Shown: positions 1-10,352 of the stretch, piece after piece
Numbering within the stretch: position 1 is the stretch's first letter
Layout of the letters: every line of letters starts with the position of its first letter
Assembly (NCBI GenBank): GCA_009761415.1
Contig: QUOL01000027.1
Span: forward strand, 186,001 to 250,000
Reading direction: 5' to 3'
Length of the DNA stretch: 64,000 bases
Origin: Sarcomyxa edulis
Taxonomy: Eukaryota; Basidiomycota; Agaricomycetes; Agaricales; Mycenaceae
Made by a program: the position numbers and the translations under genes
Notes under the pieces: generated by a model
Told to the model about the DNA's origin: nothing
What the model saw: the letters and a program-made list of their open reading frames with translations, nothing else
The model's database searches: none

Positions 1-18
1 CTCGGTCAAGCATTACAC

Positions 19-415
19 TTATATCTTGCGTCCGGTCTTGTAAACCTGTACGATCGGTCCACACGAAGTCCTCCGAGTCGCAGAAGGTCATCTTACCATT
101 CGATCCGTCGACTCGGAACATCGCACCGTGCGGATCCGAGCGTAGCCCATTGCATGGGCACGGAACGTTACTGTACCCTGCCTACGAGATGGATGAAGAT
201 TCGGAAGCGATAAACGCCACAGCGAAAACATGAGGATTCGTCACGGTTCGAAGCTACGGTTTCATAAGCACGAGCTTTGCGCAATGTTTACGGACACTGG
301 ACAACCTTGAACACATAGGTGAGTTTCGACCTGGTAAATCAAGAAAGAAAGCGTACCTTTTGCTTTGGTGGACTTCCTTGGTTGCTCGAGATATTCCAAC
401 GACCCTTTTTTGCAT
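19..415 (-). CDS. possible small spliced gene, about 72 aa, function unknown
   Basis: A four-exon model can be built on the minus strand: 415..357, 305..258, 181..97 and 45..19. Two of the three introns are 51 nt, the third is 76 nt, all are GT-AG and the phases agree. The product would be basic and about 72 residues, starting MQKRVV and ending TGRKI. I recognise no domain. A second frame across 181..1 is also open to the window edge (SDPHGAMFRVDG), so exon 3 could instead belong to a larger gene running off the left side. Both readings are inference; no homology is known to me. Confidence 0.2.
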
Positions 416-941
416 CGCATGGGTCAAGAATCATCGTTGTTTTCCTGACACTCGTACGTTAGGGGTAATTGATATTCATGACTCTATTCCGACTCGAAGG
501 CATAGGCGCAGGCGGCGAATTGACGTTAACGCCCGTCAGGCCTTCAGACATTGTAATTGTGGTATACGGCCTTGTCCCCCTGTGTGCCAATGTTGAGTCT
601 TCGATGATCATTCATGAAGAATTTGATAAACGCCCATCCGTGTATGTTCAAGATCATCATGATCATTGCACACACCCGATCGACCTATCCTATGGACACG
701 CTGTCCGTCTGTGGCGAATAAACGAAGCAGGCTGTAAGCAACGCGCAATCGGAATCGGAATACAGATCAATGGTCCTCGGACATGAAGGGAGAAAACGAA
801 CGATGGGTGTAGCACAACTTGCGTTGTTTCTCTGATCTTGTGACTTTCTTTGTTCATTGAGTTAGAAGTAGAGTTATAAGATCCCTCGGTGCCGAGCGAA
901 TTTGGAGGGCTGCTATACATGAGAGATGAGAGCCGTCACGG
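416..941. other. intergenic, nothing recognised
   Basis: Short overlapping open frames occur on both strands. None shows a domain, and none chains into a longer spliced frame. Confidence 0.5.
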
Positions 942-1553
942 TCAAATTTCTCGCTGAACGGGTCGGCATCGTTGGTCTGTTTTCTCCTTGAATGATGATT
1001 GTTCCAAGACAGACACAGGGGAACGCCGCATGTGCACCTGACAAGGACATTTCCAGACGTTGATTGACCGAACAGGGAGGAAACATAATCACTGCGACAC
1101 TGGTGTGCGAAGACCAACCTCGTCCGCCGGTCGTACTTTCGTAAGATGTTCGAGATGGGCGTCCGCATCCGCGTTATTGTATGAATCAATGATGTCCCTA
1201 TGTACCATTGTACCATATCATATATCGGGAAATCATCATCTTGACAGCGATCGCCGGCTGCACCGAAGCGCTCTGGGTATGAAGGCTTGTTGTCCTTGGA
1301 TGAATAGGTGGACTGCACAGGAGGGTATATCAAATGAATCCTCTGATCGACGAGGATGATACGAGTTGATGGAGGGATGGTGAGAAGTCCTTTCGTCTGG
1401 AGGGTCGCAGTCTTGACCTGTAGCGATTGAACCGGTATCTCGGGAGGAGTCTAACGCACTGGAAAAAAACGCACCTACAATGGAATCGAGGATATTCTGG
1501 ACATTGTTGAGCGAGAGAGGCCAATAAGGAATCGCATCCTTATTGTCTGACAT
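942..1553 (-). CDS. hypothetical protein, about 164 aa, three exons
   Basis: Exons 1553..1479, 1417..1043 and 986..942 join in frame through 61-nt and 56-nt GT-AG introns, all at phase 0. The protein begins MSDNKDAIPYWPLSLNN. Its middle segment has ordinary coding composition (IPPSTRIILVDQRIHLIYPP; FPIYDMVQWYIGTSL). I see no signal peptide, membrane segment or family signature. The gene lies 167 bp downstream of RPL37 on the same strand. The last exon of only 15 codons is the least certain part. What supports a real gene is that the long second exon is entered and left by clean splice sites in one frame. Function unknown. Confidence 0.45.
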
Positions 1554-1720
1554 CGGATCTTGGATTGAAGGTCTGCAATTGACGAAAAGAAGGGTAGTGA
1601 TGCGCTAACGGATGTCTTGCAAAAAGATATGGAATGTATGAGGCCTGCATAACATAGGACATGTATTTGCATGTAGTGAAGAGAGGAATACAGAGACAAA
1701 AAATGACGGATATGAAGCGA

Positions 1721-2336
1721 TCAAGCCTCTGTCTTTGTGGCTCTCTTCGTCGCTGCGGTTCCCTCGCTGCAATGAAGTCTGAGTGAATGTTCGCAGATGA
1801 GAAACAGATATGACATACCGGAAACCGTTTTTGAACCGCCTCGATACATCCTTCAAGTGACGCATCCTTCCAGTTCCAGTAGTCTTTCTGCGCTTTGCCT
1901 TCTGCCCCCATTCGAAACTGCGTAGTTTAGCTGCAGGGTAACCGCACTGTGCGCATGCTATACAACGCCGCTGGTCAGTTTGTGCCATGGCAGGATCAAT
2001 GATGGGCGAACGGACTTTTGTGCTGCCTGTGGAAGGCGCGGTTCCCGCAACGCCGGCAGAGCGTGTGGGACTTGGTGTGTCTCTTACTGTAGAAGAACTT
2101 GGTGAGTTTCCAACATAGAGGACCGCAGGGAATTGAGAACGCACCCGAAAGAGGATGTTCCTTTCGTCTGTGAAGAAGTGGTCAGTTAGATATTGCCAGA
2201 TCAAAAGTGGGCCAGCGTCATCCGGCAGCACGACGACCCATCCATCCTAGTCTCCGTCCGTTGAGCCTGGTTCTGGCCCCAGAGTACGTCCTGTCGACGA
2301 TATGCACCAAGAAAAGAGAACAAGATCACTCACCAT
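1721..2336 (-). CDS. RPL37: 60S ribosomal protein L37 (eL37)
   Basis: Structural zinc-binding protein of the large cytosolic ribosomal subunit. Five exons: 2336..2334, 2167..2145, 2086..2016, 1957..1819 and 1766..1721. They encode 93 residues, the usual size for eL37. The first exon is only the ATG codon. The protein reads [18 protein letters not shown], followed by the two CxxC pairs of the zinc ribbon (CRRCG and CAQCG). It continues with the highly conserved basic stretch [20 protein letters not shown] and ends [10 protein letters not shown]. Introns are 166, 58, 58 and 52 nt. High intron density with an ATG-only first exon is common in fungal ribosomal protein genes. The gene shares a very short promoter with the divergent gene starting at 2460. 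No frame breaks. Confidence 0.96.
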
Positions 2337-2459
2337 CTTGAATCGTCGGTGGTGGTCGTCGAAAGTCCAGCGACGCTACCGTTCAGCACAAAAATGATAA
2401 ATTATTACGTAATATACAGAAAATAATTATATTCCTCCACGCTAATTTGTTGAACTGCG
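2337..2459. promoter_or_regulatory. compact bidirectional promoter, RPL37 / PCD-like gene
   Basis: Only 123 bp separate the two divergent start codons. The segment is AT-rich near the plus-strand gene and holds the palindrome TTACGTAA (within AAATTATTACGTAATATA). On the RPL37 side is a GGTGGTGGTCGTCG stretch. Regulation of both genes from this interval is inferred from geometry. Confidence 0.6.
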
Positions 2460-3920
2460 ATGTACTCCATACTACGGCCTCTGGGGCAAAGGCTAGTGCG
2501 GTCAAAGGTCGTCGTCTCAGGTCCTCGGCCTCGATATGCGTCAAGCTCGGGTCTTGTTTCGTTGAAATTCAGGGACATTCCAGTCCCTCCTTTGCCACCA
2601 GCCCTACCACCCACCGAAACCGCCCCCATACTCGAAAATCCAGAGGGTGTCAACTATCTAAAACCTCTATATGCCAGGAGTTGGGGTGTCCATGCTAAAA
2701 GACACTTTACTGTCGACGCCGATGGCAAATTGGTCGTATATACGCCGTGTGTTCTCGCGCGTAAATTTGTGCTTTCCAGCCCAGAAAATGCTGCAAACTT
2801 TTTGAACAAGGTTCTGGATACCATGGTTGAAGAAGGGGTGCGTGGAGCCATATATACATCAAATTCAGTAACTTGTGCTGATAATTTGCCATCAGCACCA
2901 ACCCAACATGTTCTCCATCGACGGACAAGCAGTCAATCTATACACAACTACCACCAATGTCGACCGACCTTGGCGAAAAGACGTTGTCGACGCACTCACC
3001 ATCCGCGATATCCGTCTCGCAGTACGCGCCGAAACTCTCTTTGATGAAGAAGTTAGGTCAGGCCGTGCCATACCTAAAATGACCATCCCCGCTCGGAGGT
3101 CAGAAGTGCGCTCCTTGAAGATAGCTCAAGACGCCGCATCTCCACGTGCTCTGTCGACATTGAAGCCCACTCCGATAAGCGAGGAGGAAGACCCGCTACC
3201 TCTACCCGCGAAACCACCCATTCCTGACCCACGCGTACCTATTGAAGACGCGGATTTCGAACCGTATATGAAGCCGCTATACACCCGTGGGTGGGCGATC
3301 AATCTAGTACCGAGATACCACGCCTCAGAACCCTCCGAGCCCCGGATTGTAGCCCCCCGTTTAACCAAAAAGTTCACTTTCCAAGATCCTACGGCTGCTA
3401 TTGAGTTTAGCAAGACTGCAATCAAAGCTGGCGTCGATCAAAGCGTGAGTGGATGAGATGGCTATATACGCTCTCATTTGCCTGCCTACCGTTATCAATC
3501 TATTCTGATTTTTGGGTTCTATAGACCGACTTCACCGCCGTCGTTTCAGAAAACACCGTACGCCTCTACACTACAACCGAGCTAAAACCCACACCAGCTT
3601 CCATAAAAACCACCGGTATCCACACTTCGACGTGGTGTATCTCCTACATTGATATCCGAACAGCCATTCGTCTTGAGAATATAGCTCAACGTCATATTGA
3701 CAAGGTGGTGAAGGGTCCAAGTATATTGGACGCACTCGGCGTTCGGTTGAGGCCAGGAAGTGTAGCGGAGTTGGATCAGGCGAGGGCGGATTTCATGAGA
3801 GAGTTGCAGGAGAAGAAAAAGATTTCGGATTTGAGGAGGAGGAAGGCGAAGTCGGCGGTGAAGGCAAGGGGAGAGGCGAAGCCGGAGGTGGAGACGAAGG
3901 AGAATGCGGTATCTGCGTAG
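2460..3920 (+). CDS. protein with two pterin-4a-carbinolamine dehydratase-like domains, probably mitochondrial
   Basis: Exons 2460..2837, 2896..3444 and 3525..3920 (58- and 80-nt introns, phase 0) encode 440 residues. The first about 30 residues are basic and Ser/Arg-rich with no acid, like a mitochondrial presequence. Two homologous segments follow, each starting KPLY(A/T)RxW, then a hydrophobic beta stretch, then an LYTTT...D-I-R block. They match the dehydratase fold in order: W, F-x(n)-A-x-F, HxP, TTT, D-I-R-x-A. In copy 1 the catalytic HHP is HQP (HQPNMFSIDG). Copy 2 has no histidine at that position (STDFTAVV). The C-terminal 60 residues are Lys/Glu-rich, probably coiled coil. Classic dehydratases are about 100 aa and recycle tetrahydrobiopterin; loss of His suggests a structural or ligand-binding role (inference). 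Confidence 0.8.
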
Positions 3921-4304
3921 GACCGACGGACTAGTAGAGGGTCTGAATGCAAGCGATCAAGAAGGCTGCGGGGTGATGGAAGTGGGGAGTGTGGGGAGCA
4001 GCAGGGGAGGAGAGAGGTTTCGGATTATGAGAGGGGAAATCAGCGTAAGGCGAAAGACGCGACGGAACTGCGTAGCAATGCAGTCTATATCTACATGTTC
4101 AGGTATCCAAATACTTGCGTGTCAAAACTGGCACTTCAGTGGCACCATCATAAAATCTTCATGTACTTACTGATTCGGCCTCACAAATTGACTCATTCAT
4201 GAATACGTTGCAGCGAAAACTAGCAAGTGCCAAGAAGGACCTCCCAACTCTCCGATACAACAAGGGTATATTCCTGATATCCATACATTGAAGCACAACA
4301 AAAA
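3921..4304. other. convergent intergenic region
   Basis: This interval separates two genes that end toward each other. It begins with a purine-rich stretch (GGGGAGCAGCAGGGGAGGAG) continuing the codon bias of the upstream gene. No ORF or stem-loop worth calling was seen. Confidence 0.5.
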
Positions 4305-6584
4305 TTACGTTGTAGCCGGACCCTCGACGAAGTCGCCTTCCAATATCTGTCGAAGGATCGCACTCTCATAAAATTCACCCCTATCCGGGGGTGTATCCAA
4401 CTTGGATCGATCAAAGTCGATGATAGCCACACCGTCCCCATCCTCATCAGCGAGGAGGTTTTCCGCTCTGATATCTCCATGGCGCACACCCGCGGCATGT
4501 ATTTCTTTCAAGGACTTGACAAAGGCAGTCCTACATACCAACATCAGAAGAAAACATTGATTAGGGTGATGAGGACGTACTTTTGGGCCGGCGATAGCCT
4601 TTCCACACCATCTAGACGGTTTCGAAGGGATGGTCCTCCTCGAGTCATCACAAGAGCAGACACGCCGTCTTCAATACTCTCGTAGAGACCCACAACGGTA
4701 AGGATACCAGAGACGCCCTTGCTGGACAGAAGGTGATAGATAGAGTATTCTTGCCAGAGTCGCTGCCGTTGGATCGGGGTGAAAGCAAGCTTTACGACGA
4801 CATCGCGAACGAGCAGACGCCCATCTTCCGCGTGTAGCTCCAGCTTAGCCTCGTGAGCTACACCAGTGCCTCCTCGTGCGAAATCGCGTCCAATGATGAG
4901 GGTTATATATTCCTGTGGTGCGTATGAACGCTTTAGCTTTTTGGGAGCAGGAGGCTTCAGTTTACGCGCTGGTGGGATAGAAGGGTCCAGACGAGATAGC
5001 GAAGCGGGAACTGACGATCCGTGTACTCCATAATCGAGATACACAAGGGCAAGTTCACAGCGGCTCGCAGCCTTTAGAATATCCTGTTGCGACGCGTTAT
5101 GAGTGATTGAAGGCAAAAGACTAACGACGCACTGACCGAGTCAGGGCTTTGAGCTTTCTTTGGAGTAGTGTCTTTCACCCCCGTTCTTCGACGCTTGACG
5201 GTAGCGGCAGGTGAATCTTCGTCTAATGGCAAAGCCCGCTTTTTAGATCGGGCGCGATCGTTTGTTGCCCCCTTGCCCTTGCCCTTGGTCGTCGACGTCG
5301 ATCCTTGCTCCAGGCGGTTCATGGTGTCTGTCAGTGCTGCCATATACAAACCAATGTGTAATTTCCCATATCCCGGGTCTTTACATGTATCGGCATGTAT
5401 CAGTTCTGAAATACAAAGTGTCTGGGATTCTCGGTGTCGGATACCGATTCGTTCGAGATTCCCGGCCTTGAAGACGATTATTGTGGTGTCTTTACGGGTC
5501 GACTCTCCCCATGCCTGTGTCCAGAACATTCAACAGCTGAGCCAAGTAGAAAGGTGAATGGACGCACATGCTGGACGAATCGTTGCAGCGTAACGGTATC
5601 TAAAGGCAAATCCTTGGATCTCTGCTTCTGTGTTAGAACAGAAACCCTGGTCTCTTGTTTCGGAGCGCTGTGTGGACCTTTACCCTTCGTGTTTTTCTTT
5701 GGTGGTACAACCATTCGAGAGCGCGTGTTCCGCCAAGGTCCGTCTGGCGAACTCGATGGGCGGTCAGGGACAGGTTTCGAGTTTTCTGTGGATTGACCAG
5801 GGATTGTCCATGGAGTTTCGGTGGCATCCAAGGTCTGTGAGCGTATGGGAAAGTCGCGTTTGGCATTCGTAATTACTGGGCTGTTCTCGCAATCAAAACA
5901 GTCCAGCTCTGAAAGACTTGACATATTCTCCAGAAGCCCCTCAGCCTCTTGGGTCATCGGGACGATCTGCCATGTTGCCAGGTCCGGGAATTTACACTGC
6001 GCCTTTCTCAGTGCGGCGATGGTCTTGTCACTCAGGCCTTCGTATGCACGACGAGCATCTAGCATAGCGTCGGGTTCGAAATGATGCGAGATCCGGAGTG
6101 CTCCATCTTCGATGGCATAAGACTGACCGCCAGGAATGGAATCGTGCGTTCTCTTCCAATCCAGAGCAGTGTTCCAGTCTTTTGGATTAGGGTAGAGGAG
6201 GAGCGTCGAAGCCACGCCCTTGAATAGTCCTGATAGGTGCCTATAGACGTCGGCGATGGCCTGTGTTTTATATATTGGACGATTGGAGATGTGCTTGTTG
6301 CGTCTATGTTCTGGGAGGAATAAGATACTCTCCGTAGGCGGGAATTCGATCTTGAGGTCCTTGTAAGGTTTGAGTGCATCATCGACACATGCCGCGATGT
6401 CATCCACGAGGGATGGCATGAGTTTGACTCGTTTCAATTTCGATTTATCGCCTAGATGTTTGTCGTAAAACGACAATGGTACTGCGAATTCCGATTCGGG
6501 TGCATACGATACCCCCCGTTTCATCGTAGGAGGATTGAAATTGAGAAGAGACTCGAGTTCTTGCTTTATCTCGCTCTGGTCCAT
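4305..6584 (-). CDS. kinase-like protein with N-terminal accessory domain, catalytic motifs present
   Basis: Four exons, 6584..5568, 5514..5137, 5083..4581 and 4530..4305, with 50-53 nt introns, encode 707 residues. Residues 1-340 form an accessory region (SLLNFNPPTMKRGVSYAPES) that pairs with the neighbour at 7196. Next comes a block reading ISELIHAD...PGYGKLHIGLYMA, then a Lys/Arg-rich linker. The C-terminal 240 residues are protein-kinase-like: glycine-rich FARGGTGVAHEAKLEL, VVVKLAF with the candidate ATP-binding Lys, hinge SALVMTRGGPS, catalytic-loop HGDIRAENLL and VAIIDFD in the DFG position. HGD for HRD resembles aminoglycoside-phosphotransferase and lineage-specific fungal kinases. I chose ATG 6584 because the neighbour starts at the matching position; the frame is open 82 codons further. 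Substrate unknown. Confidence 0.82.
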
Positions 6585-7195
6585 GGTGAATGCTTGTTTT
6601 CTGCGTAAATAGATGATATCGATGAGAAAGAACGTAGCAGATATGAGCGAAGATTTGAAGGACAAACGGCTGTCGACGATCGATTGTGACGGTCTAACTT
6701 CAAGAAAGTCTTGTGCGGCCCCGTGCCTGGTGATGTAGTCACAGCGTGACGGACCGCGTTCGTGACTCCGACTCGGAGCTGCAAGTTCCGACAACTCTCG
6801 AGTTGCTTCCGAGTGGCAATTTTTCAGCAACTTTTTTCAAACTCCCAGAGATCGCGACTGATTCTGCTTCTACGCGATACTATTTGCCTTCAGGGTCTCT
6901 GATAGATTGATGACAATGTATCCTTTCCATCCAGCAGCGTACTTTCAGCAGAGAATCGAAGAAACCCGAAGTCGAACTTGGACCACCATCCGAGTTGCTG
7001 TCACGCCGCAAGTGCCACCGTGTTTATTGTGATGTGGCTCGTTCTCATTGTTCTTCGCGTTTCATACAGGCCACCACAGATTTCAAGCGGAGTCAGATGA
7101 TGGGCATAAAGCTGCCACACAGCACTTCTTTCTTTCCTCTCTTTCTACTATCACAAACTATCTTCCTTCTATCTTCCTTCTACCCTCTTCGCACC
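6585..7195. promoter_or_regulatory. divergent promoter between the two kinase-like paralogues
   Basis: The two start codons are 611 bp apart. On the side of the 7196 gene the leader at about 7125-7190 is pyrimidine-rich (TTCTTTCTTTCCTC-type), a usual fungal core-promoter and 5'-UTR feature, and the start context is GCACCATGA. Shared regulation is inferred from arrangement only. Confidence 0.45.
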
Positions 7196-9359
7196 ATGAA
7201 TTCCAGTGGCATCAATACGGACACCTCAAACCTGTCCTCTGGAGTCCACGACGAGATTGACCATCTGTTTTCATGGAATCCGCCTTCGCTGGTCATGAGA
7301 AACCATGTTCCATCTGATCATACTCGTAACACAAAAGGCTTTGACAGCCACTTAAACCCTCAACAAACCCTCGAATACATCAAAGTCCTTCCATCACTCC
7401 CCGATGTCTTCGCCAAGATTGCTGATAGCGCTTTGGAAAGATTCAAAGCTGAAACATCGAATGTGCCACTTTCACTTGGTGACCTTCCATCTAGGAAGGA
7501 TCGCGAGGCTGATGTGGCTATGGCAGGAATCCATGTCAAAAACGAAAAGGACGTACAGACTTTCTATGAGATGACTACTGCGCAATTTTGCGCCCCGGTC
7601 GCCTCGACACTCGCGTTGAGCCAGAATCCATCTTCTGTCAAAGCAGCCTTCCGTTTCACCTCTTCAATAACCAGCAATAAACAGGCCGACCCCGATGGTG
7701 CTCTGGAATTCGAGATGAACAACATCGCACCGGAGATGGGACTTAGTTCCGAAAAGGTCGAGCAATTACAGAAGGCCGTTCGTTACTTCGGCGTTCCCGC
7801 ACTACATGCAGTATTGATGGAGTTCAAAAGCTTGAAAGCCGGAAGCAAGGAATTCATGGACGCAATAATCGAATTGGCTAGGCAGTCCGGCAAATTTCCT
7901 TATCAGCGTTGTCTCCATGGAGCTTGCGGTTCTCGTTGTGTAACACCCTCTGGCAATCAACTCGTTACAGGCGCACGAATGGGTTTCGATGCAAAATTCT
8001 GTCCTTGGGATGCCTCCGTTGCTCAAGCTCACAGTGCCACTGGAAAGCAGAAGTCTACTCCCGGAAAGCGCAAACAGTCCGAAGACTCAGATACTGATGA
8101 AGACGAGCCGATTGTTCACAACCAGGATACAGAGAGGAAACATGCCATGGATGTCCTTCAACAGGTAAATTGATGTGTTAATCCCTCAGTCATAGTTGAC
8201 TAATTCTCGATCTGAAGGTGTGGGGCGAGCTTGTGCAGGGTGACGGGACTGTCGCACTCCTCAACTCGGGTATTTATGAGATCATTGGCGTTCGCGATCG
8301 CAAAACCCGAACTCTCTATGTGTCTGAACTGATCCACACCCCTACCGCTCCTAATTATGGCAAAGTTCAAATTGGAATCTATATTGCCGGCATCAACGAT
8401 CTCCTAGATCGCGCGGAGGCAATTCATGCTGCTACTATCGCTAATCGTCTTCCCAAATCATGGACTCGTACCAGCTGGAGCACAAAGAGTCTTTCTGTTC
8501 GTCAAAAAGAAGTGAGCCGTCTTCCTTCTCTCGTCTTTGTTTTGCAGACTAACGTCGAAACCTGTCAGAAACTCTTCAATATGTCTTACAACAGCACGAC
8601 CGCCGATATATTCTCGAAGCCCACTGGCAGGGGCAACGGTTTTGTTCTGTCTTTCACAGGTAAACGACCCTTGAAACTGGACCGCAAGATCTTATACACG
8701 CGTAGCCAGAGGACGACGAAGTTAACGCGTAAAGCTACGGGCAAGTCCGCAGCCACAACCATCCGTCTCCTCGTTGAAGAAGAGATCGCTCCTTTTGTCT
8801 ACCCTGCGACGCTCTCTGTTGCAGGCAAATTTTTGGACGAACATGTAATCATCAAAGTGGCTCATGACGACTACCAACTGGAAAGGCTTCAGAGAGAAGC
8901 GAATACTTATCGCGAATTACAGAAACGGGGTGTCAAGAGCGTGGTGGACGTCATTGGCTTCTACCAATCTCTGAAACTTCCCGACAGAATCGGAGTCTTC
9001 ACAGCCCTTGTGATGAGAAAATTTGGCGAGCGGCCCACCCGGTGCGTTGATATTCAAATTGAACAATATGGACGTGACTCACAGTATATCATAGAGGACA
9101 AGTACCCAAGGAGAAGTTCCTCGCTGCCCTTGATGCCATCCACAATGCTGGTCTACTTCACGGTCGATTCAGACCAACTCATCTACTTGCCCGTGGTAAA
9201 AAGGTCGCTATCATTGCCTTCGGTGACTCCTGCACCCGCGAAGAAGTACCTGATCTGGACGAGTCCAGTGGCACTACTACTGTTGTGGGGTCGCGGTTCG
9301 AACGGCGCGCCAAAAATGAACGTAGCGACTTGGGGATTATCCTGGATCGATATTTCTAG
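7196..9359 (+). CDS. kinase-like protein, probable pseudokinase, paralogue of the gene at 4305
   Basis: Exons 7196..8164, 8218..8511, 8569..9041 and 9095..9359 (53-57 nt introns) give 666 residues. The order matches the divergent neighbour: N-terminal region (DHLFSWNPPSLVMRN), acidic linker, WGELV, then VSELIHTP...NYGKVQIGIYIAG, then a kinase-like C-terminus. The Lys strand (VIIKVAHDD) is kept. The catalytic loop reads LHGRFRPTHLL, with Arg where the paralogue has Asp, and the DFG-equivalent strand is VAIIAFGDS, lacking the first Asp. Catalysis therefore looks lost. Intron 2 was set at 8512..8568, using ACTAAC as branch site and CTGTCAG as acceptor. The final intron must end at 9094 because the acceptor at 9084 gives an immediate stop. 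Partner or target unknown. Confidence 0.8.
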
Positions 9360-9608
9360 CGGTGTCATGTTCCAAGTATGTGTCATGTAGTTCTTTATCA
9401 GGTTGTATGGCCTGCTAGGAGCGATGCAAATGTACTTTGTCGATATTATATACTTATCTGTTTATCATGATCAACCCTTTACTTGCCAAGTTCTATGGGG
9501 TCTTCCAAAAGAGTTAGAGAGCTGGACGAAACTTGAGTCCAAGCGCGTCTCGGAAAATGATCGAATCTCGATCACAAGTTTGAGCAAAGGACGTCCGAAT
9601 CTGACACT

Positions 9609-9771
9609 TTTCGTGCTGTTGTTTTCGTCGATAGATATGTGAAATAGAAAGAGATGAAAACTTCGTGCAGTGCCAATCTGTCGTGATGTGGGGGGGAAGT
9701 CGAGAAAAGGTACTTTCGGACCATTTCGAAGACCCAGGGGGTGTGTCTGAGAGAACGAACCGAGATCACCC
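9609..9771 (-). repeat. split direct repeat, outer copy (163 bp)
   Basis: Identical by eye to 10087..10249, from TTTCGTGCTGTTG to GAGATCACCC. This is the right terminus when the element is read in its coding direction. Confidence 0.92.
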
Positions 9772-9896
9772 GGGTGACGATCTCTGAGACACCGACAGAC
9801 TGTACTGTACAAAGCATTTGTATTGGACAGTCTGTACGAACAAGTTTTACAAAACGAGAGAGAAAAGAAGAAGAAGAGAAAAAGGGACGGTGGGTG

Positions 9897-10086
9897 GGGC
9901 AAAAAATCCAAAGCGGAGAGAAGTACGAGAGAGAGAGGAACGAAGGATTGGAGTAATGAACGTAGAGGTACAGGTTCAAGAGACGCGAGTGAAACAGCAA
10001 GCGGGAACGTCTGTAAACGAGCGCCTGTCACGGTCACGAAAAAGCGGCCCACAATTCATCCCGTTCCTCCTTTCTCATGCCTTCCG
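9897..10086 (-). repeat. split direct repeat, inner copy (190 bp)
   Basis: Identical by eye to 15811..16000, from GGGCAAAAAATCC to ATGCCTTCCG. It directly abuts the other inner repeat at 10087; this junction equals the one expected in a circular intermediate. Confidence 0.92.
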
Positions 10087-10249
10087 TTTCGTGCTGTTGT
10101 TTTCGTCGATAGATATGTGAAATAGAAAGAGATGAAAACTTCGTGCAGTGCCAATCTGTCGTGATGTGGGGGGGAAGTCGAGAAAAGGTACTTTCGGACC
10201 ATTTCGAAGACCCAGGGGGTGTGTCTGAGAGAACGAACCGAGATCACCC
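10087..10249 (-). repeat. split direct repeat, inner copy (163 bp)
   Basis: Partner of 9609..9771, adjoining the 190-bp repeat without a spacer. Confidence 0.92.
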
Positions 10250-10352
10250 AAGAACGGGGAACCTAAGCAAGGCGCGTCGAGGAGAGAGAAGAGAAATGAG
10301 ACACACCCGAAAAATGGAACGTAGTGAACATAAGCCTGGGGAAGGAGACCCA

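Noticed and set aside
2168..2333. snoRNA inside the first RPL37 intron
   Set aside because: A CTGA near the 3' end is present, but no good C box or terminal stem was found.
6585..6830. 82-codon N-terminal extension of the minus-strand kinase-like gene
   Set aside because: The extension has no match in the paralogue, whose start aligns with ATG 6584; likely 5' UTR.
8512..8547. 36-nt intron in the pseudokinase gene
   Set aside because: Shorter than any other intron here; the following ACTAAC is better explained as the branch site of a 57-nt intron ending at 8568.
9471..10052. 193-codon minus-strand frame across the Ngaro repeats
   Set aside because: Lies entirely in repeat and spacer DNA and is reproduced in part at each repeat copy; no domain.
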